Assembly (NCBI GenBank): GCA_001567185.1 | Contig: LNFR01000009.1 | Location: forward strand, 53,272-117,271 | Origin: Bacteroidetes bacterium OLB12 | GTDB lineage: Bacteria > Bacteroidota > Bacteroidia > Cytophagales > Cyclobacteriaceae | Direction of reading: 5' to 3' | Length of the DNA: 64,000 bases | Part shown: positions 38,865 to 47,086 of the stretch, piece after piece | Position numbering within the stretch: position 1 is the stretch's first letter | How the letters are laid out: each line of letters begins with the position of its first letter | Program-made: the position numbers and the translations under genes | The notes under the pieces: model-generated | The model's input: the letters and a program-made list of their open reading frames with translations, nothing else | What the model was told of the DNA's origin: nothing | Databases searched by the model: none

Positions 38865-38944
38865 AATCTTTGGATTAGAGTTATTAACTAAAAAAGTTTA
38901 CCAAACACAAATCATCAGCATAAACCCGTAAACACTTTATAACA

Positions 38945-39703
38945 ATGGAAGAAGAAATCATTGATCCTCACAAGTATGATGCATGGAACAATCTAGCTCA
39001 AAATGTGGCGTTGGGCTTTTGGGCGGTAGGTATCCTGATTATACTTGGTTATATTATCAGACTAAACACAATCGGAGGAAATAAGGATAAATACGATTTT
39101 ATTAACAGGCACGAAATTAAAACACTTTGGATTGCCACCATCGTACTGGTAATTGGAGGCTGCTTTTTCGTAAACTCAAACATAGAAGAATTAACAACAC
39201 TTCTGATTTTTGTACGCTCGTTTACCACCATCGCATTTGGTATCCTGGTGGCATTAGTGGTTCAAACCTTGCTTAAGTTTTATTACCCATTCTTCATTGA
39301 AAGACGCCTCAAGGTTTTGCGCTATAAGCCACGGATTTCCCCTAAAACCGGTAAGCCCATGAAGCTATTGAGCGAAGAAGAGGAAGATGCCCACATGGAC
39401 GAAGGTATGATTGCAGAAGAAAATGTATTTTCTGTTGACTACGATGTGTGGTTAGATGAAGAGACAGGCTATAAGCAGATTGAAAAATATGCCGGTCACC
39501 TGCATGCCATCCAGTGTCCGGAGTGTAACTATCAAACCTTTAAAGTAGCACGGGAGGAAATTATTAAACAGCCTACAGCCACTGAAGAAGGTGAAATTAT
39601 GAAGCATTATGTATGCAGTTACTGTGGTTACAAAGCCCGCAAAACAATTGCGCTTAAGGCACAGGTTAAAACACACGAGGAGTCAACTGCAGCCACGGCT
39701 TAA
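38945..39703 (+). CDS. Membrane protein with C-terminal zinc ribbon, unknown function
   Basis: 252 residues. Three hydrophobic segments: about 22-40 (VALGFWAVGILIILGYII), 62-78 (LWIATIVLVIGGCFFV) and 88-112 (FVRSFTTIAFGILVALVV). Then an acidic linker (LSEEEEDAHMDEG) and a cytosolic C-terminal region with two CxxC knuckles 37 residues apart, CPEC and CSYC, a probable zinc ribbon. I do not recognise the family. It stands alone with its own promoter-like element and terminator. Confidence 0.75.
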   Translation: MEEEIIDPHKYDAWNNLAQNVALGFWAVGILIILGYIIRLNTIGGNKDKYDFINRHEIKTLWIATIVLVIGGCFFVNSNIEELTTLLIFVRSFTTIAFGILVALVVQTLLKFYYPFFIERRLKVLRYKPRISPKTGKPMKLLSEEEEDAHMDEGMIAEENVFSVDYDVWLDEETGYKQIEKYAGHLHAIQCPECNYQTFKVAREEIIKQPTATEEGEIMKHYVCSYCGYKARKTIALKAQVKTHEESTAATA

Positions 39704-39719
39704 AAACTCATTAAAGAGG

Positions 39720-39998
39720 TTATACAAAGCCCCGGCACTTAGCGGGGTTTTTTATTTCAGGTAGTTTTATCTGGTCGGAATAAAACTTCATGCGGCTATG
39801 ATTTGGATCAAGCAGGCTGATCTTATCAATCGAAGCATGTTTATGATTGACAAAAACTTCGATGTAATCGGATCCCAACAGGTATAAGTTGATTTTGTAT
39901 TTGTAATACCGAATAGCCATTACAAAAGCGGCATGCTCATAGAGCAAAGTTATTTTCTTTTCCAGCGGAAGATTTTTCAAGCTACTCCAACCAATCAT
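39720..39998 (-). CDS. Small protein of unknown function
   Basis: 92 residues (MIGWSSLKNLPLEKKITLLY). The sequence alternates hydrophobic and charged residues with probable beta strands (KINLYLLGSDYIEVFV) and no signal peptide. The last codons (PAKCRGFV) are encoded by the terminator hairpin of the convergent gene, so the true end may be functionally unimportant. Family not recognised. Confidence 0.55.
   Translation of the reverse strand: MIGWSSLKNLPLEKKITLLYEHAAFVMAIRYYKYKINLYLLGSDYIEVFVNHKHASIDKISLLDPNHSRMKFYSDQIKLPEIKNPAKCRGFV
39728..39753 (+). terminator. Intrinsic terminator of the membrane zinc-ribbon gene
   Basis: CCCCG, an eight-base loop, CGGGG and a T6 run, 25 bases after the stop at 39703. 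It overlaps the 3' coding end of the convergent small ORF. Confidence 0.75.
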
Positions 39999-40070
39999 AC
40001 GTTAAACTTATTCAAAAAAAACAACCCTTTAGTTTAGCCTGGCCATTAAAAAACCAGCCGCAAAATCATT

Positions 40071-40101
40071 TTTGTATTTTAAAGGCTGACGGCTAAATTT
40101 G
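40071..40101 (+). promoter_or_regulatory. Bacteroidota-type promoter of tRNA-His
   Basis: TTTG at 40071-40074, a 19-base spacer and TAAATTTG at 40094-40101, a full match to the TTTG/TAnnTTTG consensus. Transcription would begin near 40108, 25 bases before the mature tRNA. Confidence 0.7.
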
Positions 40102-40133
40102 CACTCCCTATTCCTGCCGGGAGTAGGAAAACG

Positions 40134-40210
40134 GTGAATGTAGCTCAGTTGGTTAGAGCACCAGATTGTGATTCTGGGGGTCGCGGGTTCGAGTCCCGTC
40201 TTTCACCCCA
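40134..40210 (+). tRNA. tRNA-His (GTG anticodon)
   Basis: Cloverleaf with anticodon stem CCAGA/TCTGG around the loop TTGTGAT, anticodon GTG; T-arm GCGGG-TTCGAGT-CCCGT; encoded CCA at 40208-40210. The base before position 1 (G at 40133) can pair with C73, the G-1:C73 identity pair of histidine tRNAs. One acceptor-stem T-T mismatch (position 6-67) is present. Confidence 0.95.
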
Positions 40211-40212
40211 TC

Positions 40213-40237
40213 AACCACGCAAATTGCGTGGTTTTTT
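40213..40237 (+). terminator. Intrinsic terminator of tRNA-His
   Basis: AACCACGC, loop AAATT, GCGTGGTT, then T-rich sequence; perfect eight-pair stem directly after the CCA end. The last bases touch the stop codon of pyrC on the other strand. Confidence 0.85.
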
Positions 40238-41574
40238 ATTTTCTGTTAAACTGGAGTCGCTCCCCCAGCTTTTGCTCATTAAATTTACCTTCAGCATAGG
40301 CCAAATGGCCCGAAATCCAGGTATGTGTTACGGTTGAGTGAAACGTGTGTCCTTCAAAGGGAGACCAACCGCACTTGGCCAGAATGTTTGCTTTGCTTAC
40401 CGTATTGGGCTTGAATAAATCAACAAGAACCAAATCAGCAAAGTAACCTTCGCGAATAAACCCACGATCCTGAATCTGAAAAAGGATGGCTGGATTGTGC
40501 GCCATCTTTTGAACGATTTTTTCGAGCGTAATTTTTTTCTGATGGTAAAAATCCAGCATCGCCACCAGGCTATGTTGAATCAACGGTCCGCCAGAAGGTG
40601 CCTGAAAATATCCCTTGCTTTTTTCTTCTGTTGTATGCGGTGCATGGTCGGTTGCAATTATATCTATCCGGTTATCCAGTACCGCTTTCAAAATTTCCTG
40701 TTGATCCGCTTTTGTTTTAATAGCCGGGTTCCATTTAATCAACATCCCTAACCGGTCGTAATCGGCATCGTTAAACCACAGATGATGCACACAGGCTTCT
40801 GCAGTAATCTTTTTCTTTTCCAGTGGAATACTATTGTCAAACTGGTGTGTTTCTTTTGCAGTAGAGATGTGCAGAATGTGCAACCGGGTACCGTGCTTCT
40901 TTGCTAACGCAATTGCAAAGGAAGAGGACTTGTAACAGGCTTCTTCACTGCGGATTTGCGGATGGTAGTTCACCGGCATTCCTTCGCCATATTTTTCTTT
41001 GTACGCGGCCGTGTTTTTCAGAATAGTGGCTTCATCTTCACAATGAGTTGCAATCAGCGATGGGAATTTTGAAAAAAGACTTTCCAGTACAGCCGGGCTA
41101 TCTACCAACAGGTTGCCGGTGGAGGAGCCCATAAATATTTTGAGACCGCAAACTTTTGTAATGTCTGTTCCTAAAACTTCTTCCAGGTTATCGTTGCCTG
41201 CGCCCATAAAGAAAGAGTAATTCGCAAGGGAAGTGCGTGCGGCTATCTGGTATTTATCTTCCAGTAATTGTTGTGTAAACACAGGCGGCACCGTGTTGGG
41301 CATCTCCATAAAACTGGTAACACCGCCCGCCACAGCAGCTTTTGCTTCGGTATAAATGGTGGCTTTATGCGTAAGCCCCGGCTCGCGAAAATGCACCTGG
41401 TCATCGATAGCGCCCGGCAATAACAATTTGCCGGCCGCATCAATTACTGTTGCATGATTGGCTGAAATGGAACCGCCAATTTTTTTCAATGCGCGATCCA
41501 TTAATCAGGACATCGCCCTGCATAATCTTGCCCTCGTTTACAATGCGGGCATTCGTGATTAGCGTAGAGTTCAT
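40236..41574 (-). CDS. pyrC: Dihydroorotase (frameshifted near the N-terminus)
   Basis: Third step of pyrimidine synthesis: interconverts carbamoyl-aspartate and dihydroorotate. Translation from ATG 41574 (MNSTLITNARIVNEGKI) breaks at the T7 run 41480-41486; with six bases it continues as RIEKIGGSISANHATVID. Conserved blocks: FREPGLTHKATIYTEAKAA, FMEMPNTVPP, KIFMGSSTGN with the lysine that is carbamylated in the family, HCEDEATI, LHILHISTAKE and ATDHAPHTTEEK. The first metal motif reads DDQVHFREPG, Gln replacing the first His of HxH, a variant I recall from other Bacteroidota. About 446 residues after repair. Confidence 0.92.
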
Positions 41575-41606
41575 TATCTTGTAAAGTTGTGTAAAGATAA
41601 ATTTTA

Positions 41607-42868
41607 ATGAATAGCCGGGCCGATTGGAATGCGTTTAAATTGAATAAACAATTGCTGGATGCGGTTGCCGATGCCGGCTTTGCTACGCCCACCGAAATTC
41701 AGGAAAAATGCATGCCGCTTATTTCGGGCGGACAGCAAGTAATTGGAATTGCACAAACCGGAACCGGAAAAACAGCCGCATACATATTGCCACTATTATT
41801 AAAGCTTCGGTATGCACAAGGTACAGAAGCGCGTGCTTTAATCCTGGTACCCACCAAAGAGTTGGTAGTGCAGGTGGCTGAACATACGCGGGCTTTGGCT
41901 AAATACACCGACTTGCGGGTAGTGGAAATTTATGGTGGTGTTGGCCCTAAAACGCAGATCGAAAAAATTGAGGCAGGGCTTGATTTGTTGATTGCCACAC
42001 CGGGCCGGTTTTTGGAAATATACCAGCGCAATGCCTTGCCGGTAAAGCAAATTAAAATGCTGGTGCTGGATGAAGCCGATAAAATGATGGACATGGGGTT
42101 TATGCCGCAGTTGCGAAAAATTTTTGAAGTGATTCCGCCCAAGCGTCAAAACATTTTATTCTCAGCAACCTTTCCGCAAAAGGTAGAGCGGCTTGCGGCC
42201 GAGTTTCTGGATTTTCCCGTACGGTTGAAGTAACACCGCAGGCAACAGTTGCTGTTAAAGTAGAGCAGGAGTTGTATCACGTACCAAATGCGTTAACTAA
42301 AATAAACTTCCTGGAGTATTTACTGGCCGACCGGGAAACTTTTACGCGCGTGATGATTTTTACACGCACCAAAGAAGTGGCCGACAATGTGTTTCGTTTT
42401 TTAGAACGCAAAAAACTAGGCCCTGCGCGCGTGGTTCATTCCAACAAAGGGCAGAACAGCCGCATTAATGCGATGAACGAATTTAAAGAAGGTAAACTTC
42501 GGGTGCTCGTTTCCACCGATGTTGCCGCGCGCGGTATCGATGTGACCAATGTATCGCATGTAATTAATTTTGATGTGCCGATTATGTACGAAGACTACGT
42601 GCATCGCACCGGGCGAACCGGCCGCGCCTTTCAGGAAGGCAAGGCCATTACGTTGGTAACCGATGCAGAAACGTATCACATTGATAAAATCGAGAAAATT
42701 ATCCGTGAAAAGATTCCGGTAAAGAAGTTACCCAAACAAGTTGAAATTGCGGAAACACCTTTTGAAGAAGCACAAGCCATGGCCCGCGAGATAGACCGGC
42801 AAAAGCGGTACGAAGATCCGGAGTTTAAAGGAGCATTTCATGAAAAGAAATGGAGTTTGAAAAAGTAA
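41607..42868 (+). CDS. DEAD-box RNA helicase (frameshifted)
   Basis: ATP-dependent RNA helicase of about 420 residues after repair. First frame: Walker A AQTGTGKTAAY, PTKELVVQVAEH, TPGR, motif II VLDEADKMMDMGF, and motif III FSATFP. Second frame: IFTRTKEVADNVF, ARGIDVTNVSHVINFDVP and HRTGRTGR. The frame breaks near 42226, where one missing base would join FPVR to VEVTPQATVAVKVEQELYH. Divergent from pyrC with a 32-base gap. Such helicases act in ribosome assembly or mRNA decay. Confidence 0.9.
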
Positions 42869-42892
42869 TTGGGTGATTAGAAGATTTAAAAG

Positions 42893-43018
42893 ATGAGCTA
42901 TCGTAGTTTTGGCAGTTCAGTTACTACTGTGAAAGGCTTAAGAGCTGCGATACTTTCCAATAACAATAATAGCCAGGCAACACAGGTTAACACATTAGTA
43001 ACTAGCTATGGGTGGTAA
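42893..43018 (+). CDS. Possible 41-residue peptide ORF overlapping the first tandem paralogue
   Basis: ATG 42893 to TAA 43018, translating to MSYRSFGSSVTTVKGLRAAI followed by a SNNNNSQ stretch and the end LVTSYGW. Its stop lies 10 bases inside the next gene's start (ATGGGTGGTAA), a layout suited to translational coupling. A related end LVTSYGW followed by a stop also occurs in the same relative position before the second paralogue (43716-43751), though without a start codon there. It could be a real small gene, a leader peptide, or chance. Confidence 0.3.
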   Translation: MSYRSFGSSVTTVKGLRAAILSNNNNSQATQVNTLVTSYGW

Positions 43019-43715
43019 TAATAAATTTAAAGTTCAGGGCTTGATAAGCCTTGCACTACTTTTATCAATAAGCCTTACCGCTTCGCGCTGCGAGCGCGAG
43101 GAAGATCCTATGTACCGGGATTTTATTTTTGTTTTGAATTTTGAAATCAACCCGGCAGACAGCTTAATTTCTTTAGGGGATACGCTCTGGCTTACAGCTG
43201 AATTTGATAATAAAATTGAAGACTTTATTTCAAAAGAGAAATTTGAGTTGATTGATTTTAATTTCAAAACACTGCTTGGTTTTTTTCGATTGCAAGGAAA
43301 AACCATCGGCTTACCGTTACAGCCTGGCGCAACGAGTTCATTCGATCTGGTAAATAAGAAGGGGAGCGTTTCCAATGCTTTTGAAACCTTCGCAGATTTC
43401 GATTTTGATTACAACTCTGGAATGTATTCATGCGAAATTGGTATAGTTCCTAAATCGAAGGGCGTGTTTTGTTTGAACTTTCTATCACCCGCATCGAGAG
43501 ACATCAGATTATCCAATACGATTACATTACCAGATACCGCTGATGGAAAGAAAGTAATACCATTGTATAGAAATATTTATTATGTTATCAATGATGGACA
43601 AACAAACTTTGAGCTATACAAGAAGCATTGTGTTGCCTCATCTGAAATTTTGATAACGACTGATAATATTTATTATGAGCAAAAGGGAACTTTTACGTTT
43701 AGGGTTATAGATTAG
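43008..43715 (+). CDS. Tandem exported protein, copy 1, unknown function
   Basis: 235 residues. Signal-peptide-like N-terminus (LISLALLLSISLTASRC) with a cysteine right after, followed by EREEDP. The residue before the cysteine is Arg, not Gly/Ala/Ser, so it is an unusual lipobox. Body is beta-rich: FIFVLNFEINPADSLISLGD, LWLTAEFDNKIEDFIS. C-terminus RNIYYVINDGQTNFELYKKH and TTDNIYYEQKGTFTFRVID is shared by all three copies. Copy 3 (44472-45179) is nearly identical at DNA level. Family not recognised. Confidence 0.8.
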   Translation: MGGNNKFKVQGLISLALLLSISLTASRCEREEDPMYRDFIFVLNFEINPADSLISLGDTLWLTAEFDNKIEDFISKEKFELIDFNFKTLLGFFRLQGKTIGLPLQPGATSSFDLVNKKGSVSNAFETFADFDFDYNSGMYSCEIGIVPKSKGVFCLNFLSPASRDIRLSNTITLPDTADGKKVIPLYRNIYYVINDGQTNFELYKKHCVASSEILITTDNIYYEQKGTFTFRVID

Positions 43716-43742
43716 AGACTTGGCTAATATTGGTAACAAGTT

Positions 43743-44447
43743 ATGGTTGGTAGAAAGTTATTTAAAGCGCAAAGCTTTATAAGCTTTGCGCTTTTGCTAT
43801 TTGGGTTAATAGCCTCTAAATGCGAGAAAGAAGAACCCCCCTTTTTTCAAGAATTAATTTTTGTTTTAAATCTCGAGATAAATCCGAAAGATAGTATTGT
43901 GGTAAAGGATGATACACTATGGATTACAGCTGAATTTAATGATAGTATTCTCGAATACAACTCAAATAAACATTTAAAAATCCCAGACTTTGACTTTTTA
44001 AATACCATTGGATTTTTTAAATTAATTGGTAATCAGATTACTTTTTCAAATCAGCCCGGAGCTATAGAATCATTTCAATTCATTAACACAATTGGCTCCA
44101 TCTCAAATTTAAGGGATACGTTTGCGGATTTTAATTTAACCTATGATAATAATAACGGTAATTACAGTTGTAAAATTGGAGTAATTCCTAAAACAGAAGG
44201 CGTATTTAGCATAAATTTTTTACGACCGCGTGAGTTAGATTTATCTGAAGTAATAAAACTGCCGGATACCCCAGAAGGTCGAAAGGTTCTGCCTTTTTAT
44301 CGCAATATCTACTATGTAATAAATGGTGGACAAACAAATTTTGATCTTTATAAAAAGCATTGCATTGCCTCATCTGAAAGACTGGTTACAACCGATAACA
44401 TTTACTACGAACAGAAAGGCACGTTTACGTTTAGGGTTATAGATTAA
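43743..44447 (+). CDS. Tandem exported protein, copy 2, diverged
   Basis: 234 residues, MVGRKLFKAQSFISFALLLF, signal region ending LIASKC then EKEE. Clearly homologous to its neighbours but more diverged in the middle (LIGNQITFSNQPGAIESFQF versus LQGKTIGLPLQPGATSSFDL). The C-terminal block TTDNIYYEQKGTFTFRVID is identical, as is the pattern Lys/Arg-Cys-acidic at the lipobox-like site. 27 bases after copy 1. AT-richer than surrounding housekeeping genes. Confidence 0.8.
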   Translation: MVGRKLFKAQSFISFALLLFGLIASKCEKEEPPFFQELIFVLNLEINPKDSIVVKDDTLWITAEFNDSILEYNSNKHLKIPDFDFLNTIGFFKLIGNQITFSNQPGAIESFQFINTIGSISNLRDTFADFNLTYDNNNGNYSCKIGVIPKTEGVFSINFLRPRELDLSEVIKLPDTPEGRKVLPFYRNIYYVINGGQTNFDLYKKHCIASSERLVTTDNIYYEQKGTFTFRVID

Positions 44448-44471
44448 GCCAAGGTGACATTGCAACAAACT

Positions 44472-45179
44472 GTGGGCGGTGGTGATAAGTTTAAAGTGCA
44501 AGGCTTATTAAGCTTTGCACTGCTCTCACTTATAACACTTACCGCGTCACGCTGCGATCGGGAGGAAGCACCAACTTACAGAGATTTTATTTTTGTTTTG
44601 AATTTTGAAATCAACCCGGTAGACAGCTTAATTTCTTTAGGGGATACACTTTGGCTTACGGCTGAATTTGATAACAAAATTGAAGACTTTATTTCTAATG
44701 AGAAATTTGAATTGATTGACTTCAATTTCAGAACACTCCTTGGTTTTTTTCGATTGCAAGGAAAATCCATCGGCTTACCGTCTCAACCAGGGGCAACAAG
44801 TTCATTCGATCTGGTAATTAAGAAGGGTAGTGTTTCCAATGCTTTTGAAACCTTCGCAGATTTCGATTTTGATTACACTTCTGAGGTTTATTCCTGTGAA
44901 ATTGGGATAGTTCCTAAATCTCAAGGGGTTTTTTGTTTAAATTTTTTAGCTCCGGCCCCAGGAGACATAAATCTTTCCAAAACAATTACCTTACCAGACA
45001 CACCGGATGGCAGGAAGGTTATTCCACTTTATAGAAATATTTATTACGTTATAAATGAGGGACAAACAAACTTCGATCTTTACAAGAAGCATAGTGTAGC
45101 CTCATCTGAAATTTTAGTAACAACGGATAATATCTATTACGAACAGAAAGGTACGTTTACGTTTAGAGTTATAGATTAG
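44472..45179 (+). CDS. Tandem exported protein, copy 3 (GTG start)
   Basis: 235 residues if begun at the GTG at 44472, which aligns with the ATG of copy 1 (VGGGDKFKVQG against MGGNNKFKVQG); a longer frame from 44454 lacks homology. Signal region LITLTASRC then DREE. Most of the DNA is near-identical to copy 1, pointing to recent duplication or gene conversion that skipped the middle copy. A hairpin follows at 45204. Function unknown. Confidence 0.78.
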   Translation: MGGGDKFKVQGLLSFALLSLITLTASRCDREEAPTYRDFIFVLNFEINPVDSLISLGDTLWLTAEFDNKIEDFISNEKFELIDFNFRTLLGFFRLQGKSIGLPSQPGATSSFDLVIKKGSVSNAFETFADFDFDYTSEVYSCEIGIVPKSQGVFCLNFLAPAPGDINLSKTITLPDTPDGRKVIPLYRNIYYVINEGQTNFDLYKKHSVASSEILVTTDNIYYEQKGTFTFRVID

Positions 45180-45203
45180 AAGAGCAAATTACCTCCCCAA
45201 ACA

Positions 45204-45231
45204 AAAATGGCCCAGTTTCCCGAGCCATTTT
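45204..45231. terminator. Bidirectional terminator between the tandem genes and rho
   Basis: AAAATGGC and GCCATTTT flank a 12-base loop; A- and T-rich ends serve both the plus-strand tandem operon and minus-strand rho. Confidence 0.6.
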
Positions 45232-45273
45232 CAAATTAATTATTTATAAACCTGCCTGCGGTCTTCAAATTTC

Positions 45274-45287
45274 CCGATAGCTATCGG
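45274..45287. repeat. Perfect 14-base palindrome CCGATAGCTATCGG
   Basis: Lies just past the rho stop codon. The CCGAT/ATCGG core recurs in the two hairpins around atpE (60637-60654 and 60941-60971). Confidence 0.55.
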
Positions 45288-45289
45288 AA

Positions 45290-46855
45290 TTACCCATTCA
45301 TCGAAGTCAAAAACTCTTCGTTATTCCGGGTACCTTTCATTTTGCTTTGCAGGAATTCCATCGCCTCTACCGAATTCATATCGGCCATAAATTTGCGCAG
45401 TATCCACACGCGTTGCAGTTCTTCTTCTTTCATCAACAAGTCTTCGCGTCTTGTTCCGGAAGCAGGCACATCAATTGCCGGGTAAACCCTGCGGTTGGAA
45501 AGTTTGCGGTCCAACTGCAATTCCATGTTACCGGTTCCTTTAAATTCTTCAAAGATAACTTCGTCCATCTTCGAGCCGGTATCGATCAGGGCTGTGGCAA
45601 TGATGGTAAGCGAACCGCCATTTTCAATTTTACGGGCCGCACCAAAGAAACGTTTTGGCTTGTGCAATGCATTCGCATCCACACCACCCGATAAGATTTT
45701 ACCCGATGAGGGCACCACGGTATTGTATGCACGGGCCAGGCGGGTAATCGAATCCAACAGGATTACTACATCGTGGCCACACTCCGTCATGCGTTTTGCT
45801 TTTTCTAAAACAATGCTTGCAACCTTTACATGGCGTTCCGCTTGTTCATCGAAGGTAGAAGCTATTACTTCGGCTTTTACGCTGCGGGCCATGTCGGTAA
45901 CTTCTTCCGGCCGTTCGTCAATCAACAACACAATCAGGTAAACCTCCGGATGGTTTTCGGCAATTGCATTGGCAATGTTTTTCAGCAAAACAGTTTTACC
46001 GGTTTTAGGTTGCGCCACAATCATACCGCGTTGTCCCTTACCGATGGGTGAGAACAAATCGAGAATGCGGGTAGAAAGATTATCGGGTGTAGTGCTGAGT
46101 TTTAGTTTCTGTTCGGGAAATAGTGGCGTAAGGTATTCGAATGCCACACGGTCGCGGATTTCTTCGGTAGTCTTGCCGTTAATGCTATCCACTTTAATCA
46201 AGGCAAAATACTTCTCCCCTTCTTTTGGCGGACGAATCTGACCTTTTACCGTGTCTCCAACCTTTAAACCAAATAATTTGATTTGCGAAGGCGACACATA
46301 AATATCATCCGGGCTTGCTAAATAATTGTAATCACTGGAGCGCAGGAACCCATAGCCATCCTGCATTATTTCCAATACACCCTCATTGCTCACCACGCCA
46401 TCAAAATCGCGGATCAGGTTTTCCTTGCGCTGATGTTGATGTTGGTTCTGATTGGGGTTTTGATTTTGATTCGGATGCTGCGGGGTGGTTTTTTCTTCCC
46501 GCTGTTCTTTAGAAGTTTCCGTTACCGGCTGTTCTTGCTCGGTGGTGTTTTCGAATTTGGTAATGTTTTGGTCTACCTCCAGGCTAATGCTCTGCAGCAT
46601 TTCTTCGCTGGTTAATTCCTTTTCCTGCGTTTTGGAATTTTCCGGAGCAACGTTTTCGCGCCTGCGGGGGCGCATTTTGCGTTCGCCCTGTTCGGTCGTT
46701 TTAGGGGTTGGCTCTCCGGTAACCGCTTGCTGATCCAGAATTTTATAAACCAATTCCTGTTTGGCCAGTTTCTTTGCGTTTTTCACGCCCATACCCTCAG
46801 CTATTTCCTTCAATTCAGAAAGCAGCCTGTTATTCAGGTCGTCAATAGTGTACAT
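45290..46855 (-). CDS. rho: Transcription termination factor Rho
   Basis: 521 residues. N-terminal Rho_N helical domain ([20 protein letters not shown]), then a charged and N/Q-rich linker (about 110-145, with [16 protein letters not shown]) not present in E. coli Rho, then the cold-shock-like RNA-binding domain ([20 protein letters not shown]) and the hexameric ATPase: P-loop [22 protein letters not shown], and [14 protein letters not shown]. Motifs are intact. A consensus promoter at 47009-47039 implies a leader of about 150 bases, room for autoregulation as known for rho elsewhere. Confidence 0.96.
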   Translation of the reverse strand: MYTIDDLNNRLLSELKEIAEGMGVKNAKKLAKQELVYKILDQQAVTGEPTPKTTEQGERKMRPRRRENVAPENSKTQEKELTSEEMLQSISLEVDQNITKFENTTEQEQPVTETSKEQREEKTTPQHPNQNQNPNQNQHQHQRKENLIRDFDGVVSNEGVLEIMQDGYGFLRSSDYNYLASPDDIYVSPSQIKLFGLKVGDTVKGQIRPPKEGEKYFALIKVDSINGKTTEEIRDRVAFEYLTPLFPEQKLKLSTTPDNLSTRILDLFSPIGKGQRGMIVAQPKTGKTVLLKNIANAIAENHPEVYLIVLLIDERPEEVTDMARSVKAEVIASTFDEQAERHVKVASIVLEKAKRMTECGHDVVILLDSITRLARAYNTVVPSSGKILSGGVDANALHKPKRFFGAARKIENGGSLTIIATALIDTGSKMDEVIFEEFKGTGNMELQLDRKLSNRRVYPAIDVPASGTRREDLLMKEEELQRVWILRKFMADMNSVEAMEFLQSKMKGTRNNEEFLTSMNG

Positions 46856-47008
46856 GTGAGTTTAAAAAAAGATTAAGTAATAAAACAGAATTTATAACGA
46901 TAGGGTCTAATCAGACCATAGGATAAAACGGATTTAGAGTCGATTCAAAAAAAGAAGCAGAAGTTCTGGGTTTTATATTCGGATGGCCGATAGGCCTGAA
47001 TGACGATG

Positions 47009-47039
47009 CAAGTATAAGCCAAAAATGTATATTATCAAA
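47009..47039 (-). promoter_or_regulatory. Bacteroidota-type promoter of rho
   Basis: On the minus strand TTTG (47039-47036), a 19-base spacer and TATACTTG (47016-47009), one mismatch from TAnnTTTG. Leader of about 147 bases to the rho ATG; it contains the small dyad GGTCT-GATT-AGACC near 46905-46918. Confidence 0.5.
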
Positions 47040-47060
47040 TCGGGTAAAATAATTATTGGC

Positions 47061-47068
47061 TAATTTTG
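47061..47068 (+). promoter_or_regulatory. TAnnTTTG -7 element of serS
   Basis: TAATTTTG, 19 bases before the serS ATG, giving a leader of about 12 bases. No good TTTG at -33. Confidence 0.4.
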
Positions 47069-47086
47069 GCCCCTCAAGAACAAACT

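Noticed and set aside
38690-38944. Possible small RNA after dxs
   Set aside because: Only a weak bulged stem (TAGCC/GGCTA words) near 38690 with no T-tract; nothing else supports an RNA gene.
40236-41574. Pseudogene of dihydroorotase
   Set aside because: One base too many in a T7 run is the only lesion, and the gene is needed for pyrimidine synthesis; sequence error is more likely.
45347-46733. Several plus-strand ORFs over rho
   Set aside because: They are antisense shadows of the conserved rho frame.
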